From: Prorocentrum cordatum | Taxonomy: Eukaryota; Sar; Dinophyceae; Prorocentrales; Prorocentraceae | DNA: 64,000 bases | Direction of reading: 5' to 3' | Assembly (NCBI GenBank): GCA_963575745.1 | Contig: CAUYUJ010007280.1 | Location: forward strand, 456,156-520,155 | Shown here: piece by piece, positions 10,020-19,728 of the stretch | Numbering within the stretch: the stretch's first letter is position 1 | Layout of the letters: the number at the start of each line of letters is the position of its first letter | The notes under the pieces: generated by a model | Database searches by the model: none | What the model was told of the DNA's origin: nothing | The model's input: the letters and a program-made list of their open reading frames with translations, nothing else | Program-made: the position numbers and the translations under genes

Positions 10020-10885
10020 ACCCCCAAGCGCCAACACGAAGCGGGGAACTGGCACCCTTGCGGCAGAAGACCCTGAGCAGCTTCACCGAGTTCACACTGG
10101 GGGGCGGGCACGATGGAGGGCCAACGGTGGGGGGGCCACGATGGCCAACAAATTCCGTTGGCCTGGTATCACACAGACCCCCTGACCGTTTTTTGTTCGC
10201 TCGGTAGCGAGCTGGCTCCAGCAAGCCGTCAGCGAACGACGGGGGCGACGGGAGGGTCGCGGCACGGCCGGAGCGCCCTCGGAACGTGAAGCACTGCGGT
10301 AGGTGCCAGAGACACACCAGAGCACTCGACACTGCCAGGGCGGGCGACCATGCACCGCACATCCAAGGGCGAGAAGGACAGAGCCCTGACGGACCAACTG
10401 CCTAATCAAAAGAAAACCGCATAACGCGCGTTGTGTGGCTGGGTGGGTGGGCGGGTGGGCTGGCACGTAACATAACACGCTGCGCGCGCACTCCGAACAG
10501 CATACATATGCGCTAAACAACTGGCGCTGCTGCAACGGGGGTGGGTGAAGCGGGGGGCGTTATGGTCTCTAACGCGCGTTATGTGTTCGAGTAAACAACT
10601 GTAGCTCAAACAACAAGTTTGAGGTCGCCGCTTCCGCAGAGCGGTCAAGAGGGGGATGAAGAAAAATCCACTCAAAACCGGTCCTTCGCCGCTCCTGGGG
10701 CCGAAGAACGGCCCCCGGAAACCAAGAGGGGCACAACATCCTTTCGAACCAAGCGCCTCGAACCTGCCCCCCCTTCCTGGTGGCCAAACAACCAATGCTC
10801 GGCCACCTAAGACCCCCAGCCGACTCAAGGTCGCCTTTGCTGTCCTCCAAGGCTCGAGCTGAGCAGAAAGCTTCGTCTTCGTTCT
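10020..10885. other. Unassigned GC-rich sequence
   Basis: Includes TAACGCGCGTTA-type palindromes near 10,422 and 10,573 and a short GGGTGGGTGG run. Frames on both strands are open but unrecognised. No gene supported. Confidence 0.4.
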
Positions 10886-10889
10886 GTTC

Positions 10890-11455
10890 TCGTTCTCCCT
10901 CGTCCCGTCTTCGTCCCACCTCTGCGGCAGAGCGAACGAGAAAACGAACACTGCCGCCGTCGCCACCGACGTCGACGTCACCGCCACCGCCACCGCCACC
11001 GCCACCGTCGACGCGCGGCCGACATCGACGCCACCGCCACCGTCACGCCGCGGCCGCGTCGCCGTCGCCGTCGCCGTCGGCCCGAGCCCTGCCGGCCGCC
11101 ACCGTCGACGCGCGGCCGCCGTCGACGTCACCGTCGCCGCGGGGCCGCGTCGGCGCGGGCGCGGGCGCGTCGGCGAGGGCGGCGAGCAGCGGCGCCGCGG
11201 CCGCCCGGCACTCCTCGGCCGCGCGGCCGCCGGAAAGGCGGCGGGGGGGAGGCCCCGACGACGACGACGACGACGACGCCGCCGACGCCAAATACGACGC
11301 CGAAGGCGACGCGGACGACAACGACGCCGCTGACAACGACGCCGACGCCGACCGCGCCACCGACGACGACGGCACCGCCGACAACGACGACGACGCCGAC
11401 GACGCCGACGCCGACGACGCTAATTAACGACGACGACGTCGACGACGACTAACAC
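10890..11455. repeat. CG-rich low-complexity block: (CCGCCA)n, then (GACGAC/GACGCC)n
   Basis: The first part is built from CCGCCACCG and GTCGCCGTCG words, the second from GACGACGAC and GACGCCGAC. The 215-codon + frame becomes poly-Pro, then Ser/Ala, then poly-Asp, and the 113-241-codon minus frames are equally open. Read as simple-sequence DNA. Confidence 0.8.
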
Positions 11456-11612
11456 GGATCTCCGACGATCACGCTTCTTCAATCCTGGCTCTCTGCATCG
11501 ATCCATGCCCCTGGCGCCCGTCTTCGGGCCCTGGGCCGGCAAGCACGGATCCAGGACGGAAGGTGCCCCCGAGGGCAGCGTTGGGTTTCTCTGGGGCCGC
11601 GCATGGAAACAA

Positions 11613-11850
11613 CCACTTGAGCAGGGACCGACCGTCCCGGCATTCCTATAGTCCTACCACGAAATGTTCTTAGAACCGAAAAAGGTTCTAAGAACAAAAG
11701 CCCTGTTCTTAGAACATAAGCCCGATGTGTTAAAACAGGACAGCCCCAGCCAGAAATGTTCCAAGAACATCTCGTGGGACCCACAAGAGGTTCTTAGAGC
11801 ATTGCTTGGCGGGGCTAGAGGCGAGCCAGGACGCTTCATCACTGCCTGAC
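11613..11850 (+). mobile_element. Family C element (C1)
   Basis: Begins CTTGAGCAGGGACCGACCGT. It then carries CATTCCTATAG, several GTTCTTAGAAC/GTTCTAAGAAC palindromic words, CCCGATGTGTTAAAACAGGA, CAGCCAGAAATGTTCC and GGCGAGCCAGGACGCTTC, and ends CACTGCCTGA. The TTGAGCAG end and the CTGCYTGA end are an imperfect inverted repeat. Four other copies: 23.0, 43.2, 52.7 and 61.5 kb. Confidence 0.85.
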
Positions 11851-12119
11851 GCACTGCCCCGGAGGTTTGCAGAGGACGGCGGCGCCGACGACGAAGGACT
11901 CCGACCACGGCCGAGGACGGAGAGGCTACGCGCTCTCGCCGCGGCCCGGGCGCGCCTCGGAGAGCTGCAGCCAGGCGCGAGGACCCCACAGGAGGAGGCC
12001 CCGGTGGACCGGCTGCGAAGGGATGGACAAGCGCACTCCGCTGCTCTCGGCCGCGAGCGAGGGGGCAAAGCGAGAAGGAGAAGGCCCGCGACTTCTCGCT
12101 TCCTCCCACCTCCTCGCCG
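11851..12119. other. Unassigned GC-rich sequence
   Basis: A frame (11806-12561 plus) crosses this segment but continues through a GGA tract and a family B element, so it is not supported as a gene. Confidence 0.4.
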
Positions 12120-12265
12120 CCGAATAGGCCCTCCAGGGTCACCAAGACGGTGTGGCGACGGACCGTGCGGTGAAGAGGAGGAGGAGGAGGAGGAGGAGGA
12201 GGAGGAGGAGGAGGAGGAGGAGGAAGACGAGGGCGAGGAGGGCGAGGGGGAGGAGGAGGAGAAGA
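12120..12265. repeat. Left arm of an inverted duplication plus (GGA)n tract
   Basis: CCTCCAGGGTCACCAAGACG, GTGTGGCGACGGACCGTGCG and GTGAAG lead into (GGA)n. The reverse complement, with (CCT)n leading into it, lies at 12,755-12,915. Confidence 0.85.
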
Positions 12266-12465
12266 GAAGGCCTCGCCGCCGAATAGACAAGCGCGTCCCA
12301 CTGCTCGCAAGGTCGCGCTGCTCGCAAGCGGCCTGGATCCGCCGCAGGGCTCACGATCCGGCACGTCGAGGCAGCGACGTGTTGCTCTCGGGCGCTTCTG
12401 CGAGCAGGGGCACTGTGTGCGAGCAGCGGAGCGCGCCCGATGTGAACACCGGACGATGGCGACGA

Positions 12466-12720
12466 CCCGGACCTGCGACGCCACGACTTTTTCGAGACGG
12501 CGTCCCTGGAAGTCTCGACCCATTCCCCAGGACCGGTTGTTCGTCCCGAGTCGTTTTTTGACGGTCCCGAGGTCCGGCGAGGGCCCCCCAGGCCGAAAAG
12601 ATACAAAAATCCCCAGGCCGAAAAGAGCCAAAAATCCCCCGCCCCGATTATATATTATATATTGATTTGTGTGTATATATATATATACATACATACGCGA
12701 CGCGATCATGTCTGGGGGCG
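12466..12720 (-). mobile_element. Family B element (B2) interrupted by a TA-rich insert
   Basis: Reads in reverse: CCACGACTTTTTCGAGACGG, CGTCCCTGGAAGTCTCGACC, CGAGTCGTTTTTTGACGGTC, then a duplicated CCCCAGGCCGAAAAGA segment. An AT-rich stretch with TATATATATA (about 12,648-12,690) follows, then the end GCGACGCGATCATGTCTGGG. Confidence 0.8.
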
Positions 12721-12754
12721 ATCCAGGATCGATCTGTTCAAGTCTCCTCTCTTT

Positions 12755-12915
12755 CCTCCTCCTCCTCAACGCTCCTCCTCCTCCTCCTCCTCGTTCTCCT
12801 CCTCCTCCTCCTCCCCCTCCTCCTCCTCCTCCTCCTCCTCCTCCTCCTCCTCCTCCTCCTCCTCCTCACCGCACGGTCCGTCGCCACACCGTCTTCGTGA
12901 CCCTGGAGGGCCACG
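12755..12915. repeat. (CCT)n tract and right arm of the inverted duplication
   Basis: (CCT)n is followed by CACCGCACGGTCCGTCGCCA, CACCGTCTTCGTGACCCTGG and AGGGCC. This is the reverse complement of 12,120-12,178 with very few differences. Confidence 0.85.
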
Positions 12916-13017
12916 GTCGCCCGAGACGTCCTCGGAGAACGGCCCGACTCCCCAAGCCGAGCGGCGAGCCCGAATGCCCACGAGACAAGCGCGTTCCACG
13001 ATCGCAGACCCCCTCGG

Positions 13018-13190
13018 GCAATGACAAAATCATGACGGGAAGTTTTTGGTTATTTTCGGCCTCTGGGGGCTCTTACCGGCCCTCGGGATCGTCAGAAAAC
13101 AACTCAGGATGAAAAACCGGTCCAGGGGAATGTGTCGAGACCTCCAGGGGTCGACGGAATGAAATAATCATGACGTCGCGGGTCTGGGAG
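13018..13190 (+). mobile_element. Family B element (B3)
   Basis: AAAATCATGACGGGAAGTTT, ATTTTCGGCCTCTGGGGGCT, CGGCCCTCGGGATCGTC, CCGGTCCAGGGGAATGTGTC and the end TCATGACGTCGCGGGTCTGG follow the family B order with scattered changes. Confidence 0.75.
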
Positions 13191-13194
13191 ACTC

Positions 13195-13300
13195 GCAGAG
13201 GAACTGCTCGCAGATGGCCTGGGTCCGCTGGGGAAGGGGGGGGGGAATTTGCGATTGCGAGTAGGCACTCTGCGAGCAGTGGAACGCGCTCGGTGACCAA
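13195..13300 (-). repeat. Family P repeat
   Basis: GCTCGCAGATGGCCTGGGTC and CTGCGAGCAGTGGAACGCGC match, in inverse orientation, segments at 12,286-12,355 (GCGTCCCACTGCTCGCAAGG) and 54,940-55,000 (GCGCGTTCCACGAATCGCAA). Confidence 0.6.
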
Positions 13301-13349
13301 CTCACTCACACACGGTGTTGTCACCACACCGTTGGGGGTGCCCCGGCAG

Positions 13350-13542
13350 ACCCAGACATGCGGCGTCCTGCTTTTTTGCTAGGACTGCGTCCCTGGAAGT
13401 CCCGACCCGTTCCCCGGACCGTTCCCCCGGACCGGTTTTTGTCCCGAGTCGTTTTTGTTGATGGTCCCGAGGCCCCGCGAGGGCCCCCTGGGGCCGAAAA
13501 TAGCCAAAGACCTCCCTCCCGCGACGCGATCACGTCTGGAGG
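13350..13542 (-). mobile_element. Family B element (B4)
   Basis: CCCAGACATGCGGCGTCCTG, CGTCCCTGGAAGTCCCGACC, CGAGTCGTTTTTGTTGATGG, CCCCTGGGGCCGAAAATAGC and the end GCGACGCGATCACGTCTGGA: a complete reverse-oriented copy. Confidence 0.85.
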
Positions 13543-13544
13543 TG

Positions 13545-13885
13545 CCACGTGGCAGCCAGGCGGGCGCACTGCGGGGAAGGGTGCCCGGGGGCGTCGGCTG
13601 TCGGGACGGCGGGCGAACGGGAGGCGCGGGGCCACGGAGGGCGATGCGGGCACGATCACGCCGGGCGGAGGGCGGCGGCAGAGGACGGCGGGGGAGACGA
13701 CGACGGAGGGCGAAGACGACGGGAGGGCGGGGCGGACCAGGCCGGAGGGCGAATACGACGGAGAGGGCGAGACGGACTATACGACGGGGGCGGCGGCAGA
13801 GGACGGCGGGGAGAGCGACGACGGCGGGCGGAGGCGACGAGCACGGCAGAGGGCGACGGCGGGCGGCCGCTCGGCGGGGTCACGA
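13545..13885. repeat. Degenerate GGCGGGG/GACGACGG low-complexity repeat
   Basis: GCGGCGGCAGAGGACGGCGG recurs about 118 bp apart (13,671 and 13,789), among GGGCGAAGACGACGG-like words. The Arg/Gly-rich frames across it are equally open in several phases. Confidence 0.65.
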
Positions 13886-14667
13886 GTCACGGGGAGGGAG
13901 GGGGGCGTATAAGAGCCTGTGGAGGAGAGGAGGTAGGGAGGCGCAGGAGAAAGGGTCCTGAAGGAGGGGGAGGAACAGGACACATGGGAGGGGGCCTCAC
14001 TCTTCCGAGCCCTTCTCCTCCTCCCCCCCTCCGCCTCCTTCGCCCACCATCGTGGAGGGAGGAGGGAGATGGTTCAGGGAGGGGAGAGGGGAGGGCGAGC
14101 AGGGAGAGGAGGAGGAAGTCCGGAGGAACGGGGGGGAGCGACGGGCTTGGGGGCGGAAGTGGGCGGCGGAAAACGGAGGGGGGGAGCCAGGAGGATGAGG
14201 ATAATTTGAGAGGGAGAGGAAGGGTGGGGGGAGCAAGGGGGAGAAATACAGGAAGGTAGCGGAGGCGGGGAGGGAGACAACTGAGAACGAGGGCGCCAGA
14301 TCGCCTCTTCGACAGCGGGTCGTCAGGCCTGCCGGTGCTCCTCTGTTCGTTCCTCCGAAGGGGCGAGACAGCACCCCGATTGTCGCGACCAGAGGACGAG
14401 GAGGAGAGGGAGCATGAGCCATGAGACCCTACGTCGCAGAAGAAGTACAGCACTCTGAGAAATCGCGACCCAGGGCCTGGACCCAATCTTCCTGCGGCAT
14501 TTCCCAAGACGTATCGATCACCGAGGGTCTTGGGGCCTGAATCCAGGAGAACACCCCTGGAGCGGGCAATTCATGCACATTAGCATGCAAACTCGTCATG
14601 GAACGTGCCCGCTTGCCGACAGATGGCAAGGAAACTCTACCATGCAACAGACCACCCAGCAGGCAAA
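13886..14667. other. Purine-rich, then mixed unassigned sequence
   Basis: GGAGGGAG-rich to about 14,290, then mixed sequence. No gene or family recognised. Confidence 0.45.
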
Positions 14668-14802
14668 GTTCCCCGGGACCAGTTTCTCGTCCCGCGTCGT
14701 TGCTGGACGGCCCCGAGGCCCGGCGAGGGCCCCCGTGGGGGCCGAGAACAGCCGAAGACCTCCCGCTCCGATACTGTTGCATGACGCGATCATGTCTGGG
14801 CT
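14668..14802 (-). mobile_element. Family B element, left-truncated (B5)
   Basis: CCCCGGGACCAGTTTCTCGT, CGAGGCCCGGCGAGGGCCCC, GGGGGCCGAGAACAGCCGAA and the end ATGACGCGATCATGTCTGGG are present. The GACGCCGTCC end is missing. Confidence 0.8.
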
Positions 14803-14817
14803 TCTCCCTCCCCTCGG

Positions 14818-14976
14818 CGGTGGACAGACCTCCCTTTGGTAAACCTCCCTTTCTAGGGAAAACGACCCCGGACCGAAACCGACGGACCTGGGCCCGCAAA
14901 ACCGACGGCCGCGACGCCCTCTCGCGAAGCGAAGACGGCCGATTCCCTGATCGACGTGTCAGGGTAGGAAGTCTAT
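14818..14976. mobile_element. Family K element (K1)
   Basis: Starts CGGTGGACAGACCTCCCTTT and contains CCGAAACCGACGGACCTGGG, ACGGCCGCGACGCCCTCTCG and ATCGACGTGTCAGGGTAGG. Copies at 41.57 and 60.20 kb. It lies directly in front of a complete family A element, as does the copy at 41.57 kb. Confidence 0.75.
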
Positions 14977-14980
14977 CAAT

Positions 14981-15178
14981 AGGGAACAAAAAGTGACATA
15001 AACATAGAAACTCGGAGGTCCGCGCGGATTTCTCGGATCGGCGCTGACCCCCCTCCCTGTCGCGCGGAGCGCGCCAGGGGCGGCGCCGGAGGCGCCGCCG
15101 GGGGCCCCAGCGCCGATCCGAGAAGTCCGCGCGGACCTCCGAGTTTTTATGCTTATGTCACTTTTTGTTTCCCTAATC
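14981..15178. mobile_element. Complete family A foldback MITE (A4)
   Basis: Terminal inverted repeats of about 80 bp: AGGGAACAAAAAGTGACATA and AAACTCGGAGGTCCGCGCGG on the left, mirrored by CCGCGCGGACCTCCGAGTTT and TATGTCACTTTTTGTTTCCC on the right. The centre has two GC hairpins with GGA loops: GCGCGC-GGA-GCGCGC, and a 9-bp stem GGCGGCGCC. It is flanked by TA on both sides (AATA|GGG...CCC|TAAT), consistent with a TA target duplication as in Tc1/mariner-type MITEs. No ORF of its own. Confidence 0.9.
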
Positions 15179-15184
15179 AATCTC

Positions 15185-15365
15185 CGATTCCCCCCCCCCC
15201 CCTCGCTCGCTCGCCCCATACCTCGGCCCGCGGCGAGGGGCCTCCGGCGCGGCGGCCGCGCGGCGGCGCGGCGGCGCGCCGAGGCGCCGCGGCGGCCGCC
15301 CGAGGCGCCGCGGCGGCCGCGGGGGCGCCGCCGCGGGGGAGGGCGCGGCACACCGAGACCCGAGC
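15185..15365. other. GCC/GCG-rich segment
   Basis: GGCGGCGCGGCGG-type words and palindromic CGCCGCGGCGG runs. Gives Arg-rich frames only. Confidence 0.6.
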
Positions 15366-15427
15366 CTCGGCAGGCGACGACGACGACGACGACGACGACG
15401 AGGACGAGGACGAGGACGACGAGGACA

Positions 15428-15521
<94 letters not shown>

Positions 15522-15603
15522 ACGACGATGGACGACCAGATGCAAGTCTGGCCCTAGGGACGGGGTCGAGATCAGGACCTCCCTGTGCAGAACCCAAGGC
15601 ATC

Positions 15604-15668
<65 letters not shown>

Positions 15669-15669
15669 A
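15366..15669. repeat. Two (GAC)n/(ACG)n arrays
   Basis: GACGACGAC arrays occupy about 15,371-15,528 and 15,603-15,669. A 74-bp unique spacer containing ATGCAAGTCTGGCCCTAGGG separates them. Depending on phase they give poly-Thr, poly-Asp, poly-Arg or poly-Val frames. Confidence 0.95.
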
Positions 15670-16030
15670 CCAGTGTCCCCGGGCGCCCAGGCCACGTTCG
15701 GAGGCGTGCCAAGAGGGATTGGCAATCCATGGCCTCGGCGCGCGGTCGCCAGATCCATGGATCGGGGAAGGCGCCCTTCCGAAAAGGCGGCCGGTGTCGC
15801 CTCGCTCGGCGGCGGAAGCCCGCGATGTCCCATGGAAACGGGACCCGTCGCGAATCCACGCCCCCTTGATCCATATATGCGATCGCCTGACCCTTGGAAA
15901 GTCTTCGGGACGCCGGGATCAGGTATCGGACTCCCCCCCCCTTGTGGCCAATCCTGCCTGGCCGCCTGGCCGGCTGGCCGACTCCCCGACTGGCACGCCG
16001 AGACCTGAGCCTCGGGAGACCAACTTCGGG
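15670..16030. other. Unassigned GC-rich sequence
   Basis: Contains short inverted words around CCATGGATC / GATCCATGG. Frames are open on both strands with no recognised product. Confidence 0.4.
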
Positions 16031-16041
16031 CGAGGATGGAG

Positions 16042-16250
16042 AGGTGCGAGGAGGAGGAGGAGGAGGAGGAGGAGGAGGAGGAGGAGGAGGAGGAGGAGGA
16101 GGAGGAGGAGGAGGAGGGGGAGGGGGGAGGAGGAGGAGGAGGAGGAGGAGGAGGAGGAGGAGGAGGAGGAGGAGGAGGGAGGAGGAGGAGGAGGAGGAGG
16201 AGGAGGAGGAGGAGGAGGAGGAGGAGGAGGAGGAGGAGGGGGAGGCGGAG
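16042..16250. repeat. (GGA)n tract
   Basis: About 200 bp of nearly pure GGA/GAG triplets. Confidence 0.95.
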
Positions 16251-16449
16251 GCCAAAGTCGGGCGAGGATGATGAATCGAGAATCTCTGAAAGCCGGCGGC
16301 TCTGGAGGAAGGCTCGGGCGCGCGGACTTCTCAGGGCGCTCCGCACTGCGCTGAGCTCTGAGAGGGCTCCCGAACGCTCTGGGAAGTAGCTGTCCTCGTC
16401 CTCGCCCCGCCCGGAGGGGGGGGGGGCAGGCGGGCCCTGGCGGGCCCAA

Positions 16450-17032
16450 GGGGGTGAGCGACGATCCAAAACGAGGAGGAGGAGGAGGAGGAGGAGGAGG
16501 AGGAGGAGGAGGAGGAGGAGGAGGAGGAGGAAGGGAGGAGGAGGAGGAGCAAGGGTAGGAACAAGGCAAGGCGACACCAACACCACCAGGGCGAGGAGAT
16601 GCGAGGAGCAAGGGAGGTCTCCCTGGTAGTGTGGCCCCCCCCTCGCGCTCGAGATGTGCCCCCTACTATCCCCAGCTCGGGGAGGCCTCGCGGACCTCCT
16701 CGCGGGAGGTGGCCCCCCTGGTGGTGCTGGTGTCGCACCTCTCCCCTCCGATGGAGGGGGCGCAGGCGGGCCCAGGTTTGGCGGCGCGCACGAGGGGGTG
16801 GGGGGAGCGGGGAGGGCTTCTTAGAAGGAGGCTGCTTCTTAGAAGGCGCCGGCCTTATACATCTATAGAGAAGGCCCGCGCCTTCTAAGAAGCAGGGGTG
16901 CTTCTAAGAAGCCCTCCCCCCTCCACACACACACCCCTCTGCGCGTGGCCAACAGGTGAGCGACGATCCAACACGAGGAGGAAGAGGAGGAGGAGGAGGA
17001 GGAGGAGGAGGAGGAGGAGACGGAGGAGGCCT
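16450..17032. repeat. Duplicated GTGAGCGACGATCCA-GGA modules
   Basis: GGTGAGCGACGATCCAAAAC followed by GAGGAGGAGG occurs at about 16,453. GGTGAGCGACGATCCAACAC followed by the same kind of GGA tract occurs at about 16,956. Both GGA tracts (16,475-16,550 and 16,975-17,030) therefore sit in the same local context, about 500 bp apart, with a hairpin between them. Confidence 0.75.
16811..16918. repeat. About 108-nt foldback hairpin
   Basis: The left arm 16,811-16,856 and right arm 16,871-16,918 are inverted copies with only a few mismatches (GGAGGGCTTCTTAGAAG ... CTTCTAAGAAGCCCTCC and TGCTTCTTAGAAGGCGC ... GCGCCTTCTAAGAAGCA). The loop is 14 nt of AT-rich sequence (ATACATCTATAGAG). Confidence 0.9.
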
Positions 17033-17059
17033 AATTCAGCCCCCCCCCCTTCTGTGATC

Positions 17060-17322
17060 GATCTCATCCCAGGTGGCCCCCTAGGCCCCGAAGAGTGTTT
17101 CAAGAGGGCCCCAAGAGGCGCCCACGAGGCCCAGCGAGGCCCCAGAGAGGCCCCCAAGAGGCTCCCAAGAACACGCCTAGAAGCACCCCCAAGGCACACA
17201 ACACGTTCCACGGGGGCCCCAGGATCGCCAAGAGGCCCCCGAGACGCCTCAAGAAAATTCCAAGGGGCGTTCAAGAGATACCCGAAGGAACCCCGAGAAG
17301 CATCCAAAAGGCCTCTGGCCGT
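17060..17322. repeat. Degenerate CCCAAGAGGC-type minisatellite
   Basis: Words such as GGCCCCAAGAGGC, GGCCCCAGAGAGGCCCCC and CCAAGAGGCTCCCAAGA repeat with no fixed period. A similar block occurs at 20.23-20.44 kb. The Pro/Arg/Gly frames are probably a by-product. Confidence 0.6.
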
Positions 17323-17324
17323 TC

Positions 17325-17482
17325 TGCTTGCCCTCCTCCTCCTCTTCCTCCTCCTCCTCCTCCTCCTCCTCTTCCTTCTCTTCCTCTCCGCCTCCTCCTC
17401 TTCTTCTTCCTTATCCGCATATCCCCTCCTCGTCCCCGCCTCTTTCCTCCCCTCTTTCCTCCTCCTCGTCCTCCTCCGATTC
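17325..17482. repeat. (CCT)n/(CTT)n pyrimidine tract
   Basis: CCTCCTCCTCTTCCTCC-type run of about 150 bp. Confidence 0.9.
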
Positions 17483-17499
17483 CGCCTCTATCCTCCCCC

Positions 17500-18055
17500 T
17501 CTTAGGATATGACGGCTCCCCCAACCTGTTATTCCACGGCGTGCTCCTCCACATTCCTGATCAGGACAAATGGCCTAGGCAGTATTTCTGGATTGGCTAG
17601 TGGGGTTTCACGAGGCGCCTTGAAGACTTTGCGATGGACGAATTCGCGATCACCGCACTTCAGGATGAGGGGGGGGCGATACCCAGCCTGCCCGTGACTG
17701 TAAAACCTCATATCTCAGATTTGCGGATGGGCAACATCATGTTTAACTTGCGGTGTCCCAAGTGGTGCCGAGAAGCCGGGGGGAAGGTGGAAGAGTCGAT
17801 TATAATCATGAAGGGACATCTACCGTGCAGAGCTTGAAGTCGTCAAGCCCGCTACTCGCGCAACCATCCCATCTTCCCACCAGCAACTTGTTCTCCACAA
17901 TTTTTCCGCCCCCGAATGTGGTGACTAATTGGCACTGGCTGGCGCAGCTCCGCGGCTGCGCTAGCGCTCGCGACCTTGCGTGCAGAGCGGCCAGATAGAT
18001 TGTCACAACCGACCAGTCTGCGATGGCACTTACCGATGGGAACTTCCTGAGCACG
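17500..18055. other. Moderate-GC unique region, possible exon
   Basis: Lower GC and free of simple repeats. A + frame at 17,634-17,837 has non-biased amino-acid composition (ALQDEGGAIPSLPV, then MFNLRCPKWCREAG), but I recognise no family and see no decisive splice or start evidence. It could be an exon or chance. Confidence 0.25.
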
Positions 18056-18375
18056 TCAGTGGTTCGGTGATTCGGGCGGGCGCGATGTCACGATGATGTG
18101 AATAACGGCGGCAGCGATGCGGGTAATAGCAACGTTGGTGTCGATGGTGACGATGGTGACGGCAAGGCCAATGGCGGCGCCGATGCCAAAAACTATGCTG
18201 ACGAGGAGTATGCCCATGTGTAAATGATGAAGCTGATTGGCTGATGACGGCGGCATTGTCAACGATTGTCGACGATGGTGACGTGCTGCGGCGGCGCTGA
18301 TGAGGGTGATGGTGGGGACATGCGCGCGAGAATGCAAGAACACTGGTAGTACAGCTGTTTTCGTAAAGCACGTGG
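18056..18375. other. GATGGTGA-rich degenerate sequence
   Basis: Repeated GGTGACGATGG, GGCGGCGCCGATG and GATGATG words. The minus-strand frame 18,056-18,433 becomes Ile/Val/Ala-rich and mimics a membrane segment, while the plus strand reads Asp/Gly-rich. Composition explains both. Confidence 0.45.
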
Positions 18376-18377
18376 TT

Positions 18378-18560
18378 CTGACTGTGTTGAAATATATCTT
18401 GGAGTGCTCTATCACGTCTATCGGAGCGTGCACGTGAAATCTATCTTGAATGTGTTGAGAACTATCTTGAATGCGTTGAGATCTATCTTGACATGTTCAA
18501 AACCACGTGGTTGAAAAGCCTCTACCTTGAAGTGCTTTCAGGCCCCGTGGTTTTGAACGA
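18378..18560. repeat. TATCTTGAATGYGTTGAGA direct repeats and CCACGTGG inverted pair
   Basis: Four to five degenerate copies of TCTATCTTGAATGTGTTGAG (period about 21-27 bp). Then GTTCAAAACCACGTGG (18,496) is mirrored by CCCGTGGTTTTGAAC (18,544). Confidence 0.65.
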
Positions 18561-18695
18561 GCTTCGACGCGCGCGCGCGGCAGCGTGCGCGTGCGCGTGC
18601 GGCCCGCACCGCACTATTCGATGCGGCTTCGCGCATTGGCACATCCTGGATCAACCGGGTTGCGCCGCGTGGCAACCTGAGGCTGCAATCTCTGG

Positions 18696-18885
18696 ACCCA
18701 GACAGGATCGCGTCGAAAAAGAAATCAGGATCGGAAGGGGTGTTCGGCTGTTCTCGGCTCAGGAGGTGCCATCGCTGGGCCTCGGAGGCGTCCACGAAAC
18801 GACTCGGGACGAAAGAGCGGTCTCGGGGAAAGGGTCGGGACGCCCGGGGACGCCGTCCTGAAAAAATCAGGACGCCTCGTATGGC
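18696..18885 (+). mobile_element. Family B element (B6)
   Basis: CCCAGACAGGATCGCGTCGA, TGTTCGGCTGTTCTCGGCTC, CGAAACGACTCGGGACGAAA, TCTCGGGGAAAGGGTCGGGA, GACGCCGTCCTGAAAAAATC. Complete copy, with a degenerate right end. Confidence 0.85.
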
Positions 18886-18889
18886 TAAA

Positions 18890-19725
18890 CTCGTATGGCT
18901 TTTGCCTGATGTCAGCGAATGCGCACGGGCAATCTTTGACACGAAACAACAAACGTGTTTTTTTCAATCTGGCTTTAAAAAGAAGCTGACATAACTGGTG
19001 TGTTTGTCTGGTTTCGACATGTGCGCGCACGCGCAGGCTTTGTGCCATCTTACGAAATGGATGCTTAAAATATGCTGTTTGCGATACAAACATGCGCGCA
19101 TGGTATCAGATGACAGGGATGAAACGGGGGGGCAATACCAGTAGGCCTGGATGGCATGGGTTCATATGGAAGACAAGCAACCACGCGTGACCCTATGTAA
19201 TCCCACCAGCCCTCTGGGCGAAGATGATATGACGAGCTGTTTCGTTCCCTCTTCCAATTCCCCTATTTCCCTTGCTCGGGGGAGGGTTTCATCACAGTTT
19301 CTTATCAATACACACCCTCTCACCCACCCGACCTGCGCCAAACCTGGGACAATGCAGGCCCCGCCCGCGCCACCCCTTTCACAAAGCAGTCGGAAATTCA
19401 CAGTGCACCAACATTTTATGCGTCGATGCCCCGTCATCACTTCCCGTTGGTTGTTGAACGGGACGGCGGGGATGCCAGCATAGTATCTGCTGTTTGCAAT
19501 ACCATCTCTTCCCAACCACCCCTTGCAGAAAACAGCACGAAACGCACGTTGCACGCCAGCATGTGGATCGTGCATGGGCGCGCCGTGATCACAGTGCATG
19601 GGTTTTGGGCCAGAGCGGCGGGGCGCTGGCAGATTGCCTTCTGTGCGCCACGCCCCCATCAAAGAAATACCGTCCCTGGCAAAAAAACAAGGAGCAGCGC
19701 GCGCTGCACCAACGAGTGGACTATA
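18890..19725. other. Unassigned moderate-GC sequence
   Basis: Non-repetitive. A + frame of 110 codons (19,151-19,483) and a longer minus frame (19,162-20,229) overlap it, and the minus frame runs through an R element. No family recognised. Confidence 0.35.
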
Positions 19726-19728
19726 TTG

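Noticed and set aside
9068-10207. Poly-Gly, poly-Glu, poly-Leu and poly-Ser frames over 200 codons long
   Set aside because: All come from the (GGA)n tract at 9.11-9.62 kb.
10780-11427. 215-codon frame ending in an Asp-rich tail
   Set aside because: The order poly-Pro, Ser/Ala, poly-Asp mirrors the change from CCGCCA to GACGAC simple sequence. The reverse strand is equally open.
15149-16611. Overlapping 401-, 469- and 230-codon frames
   Set aside because: They read through GAC and GGA arrays and a family A element on both strands at once. No domain is present.
18056-18433. Minus-strand frame with an apparent membrane helix
   Set aside because: The Ile/Val/Ala run is the complement of GATGGTGAC repeats. 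No other protein-like feature.
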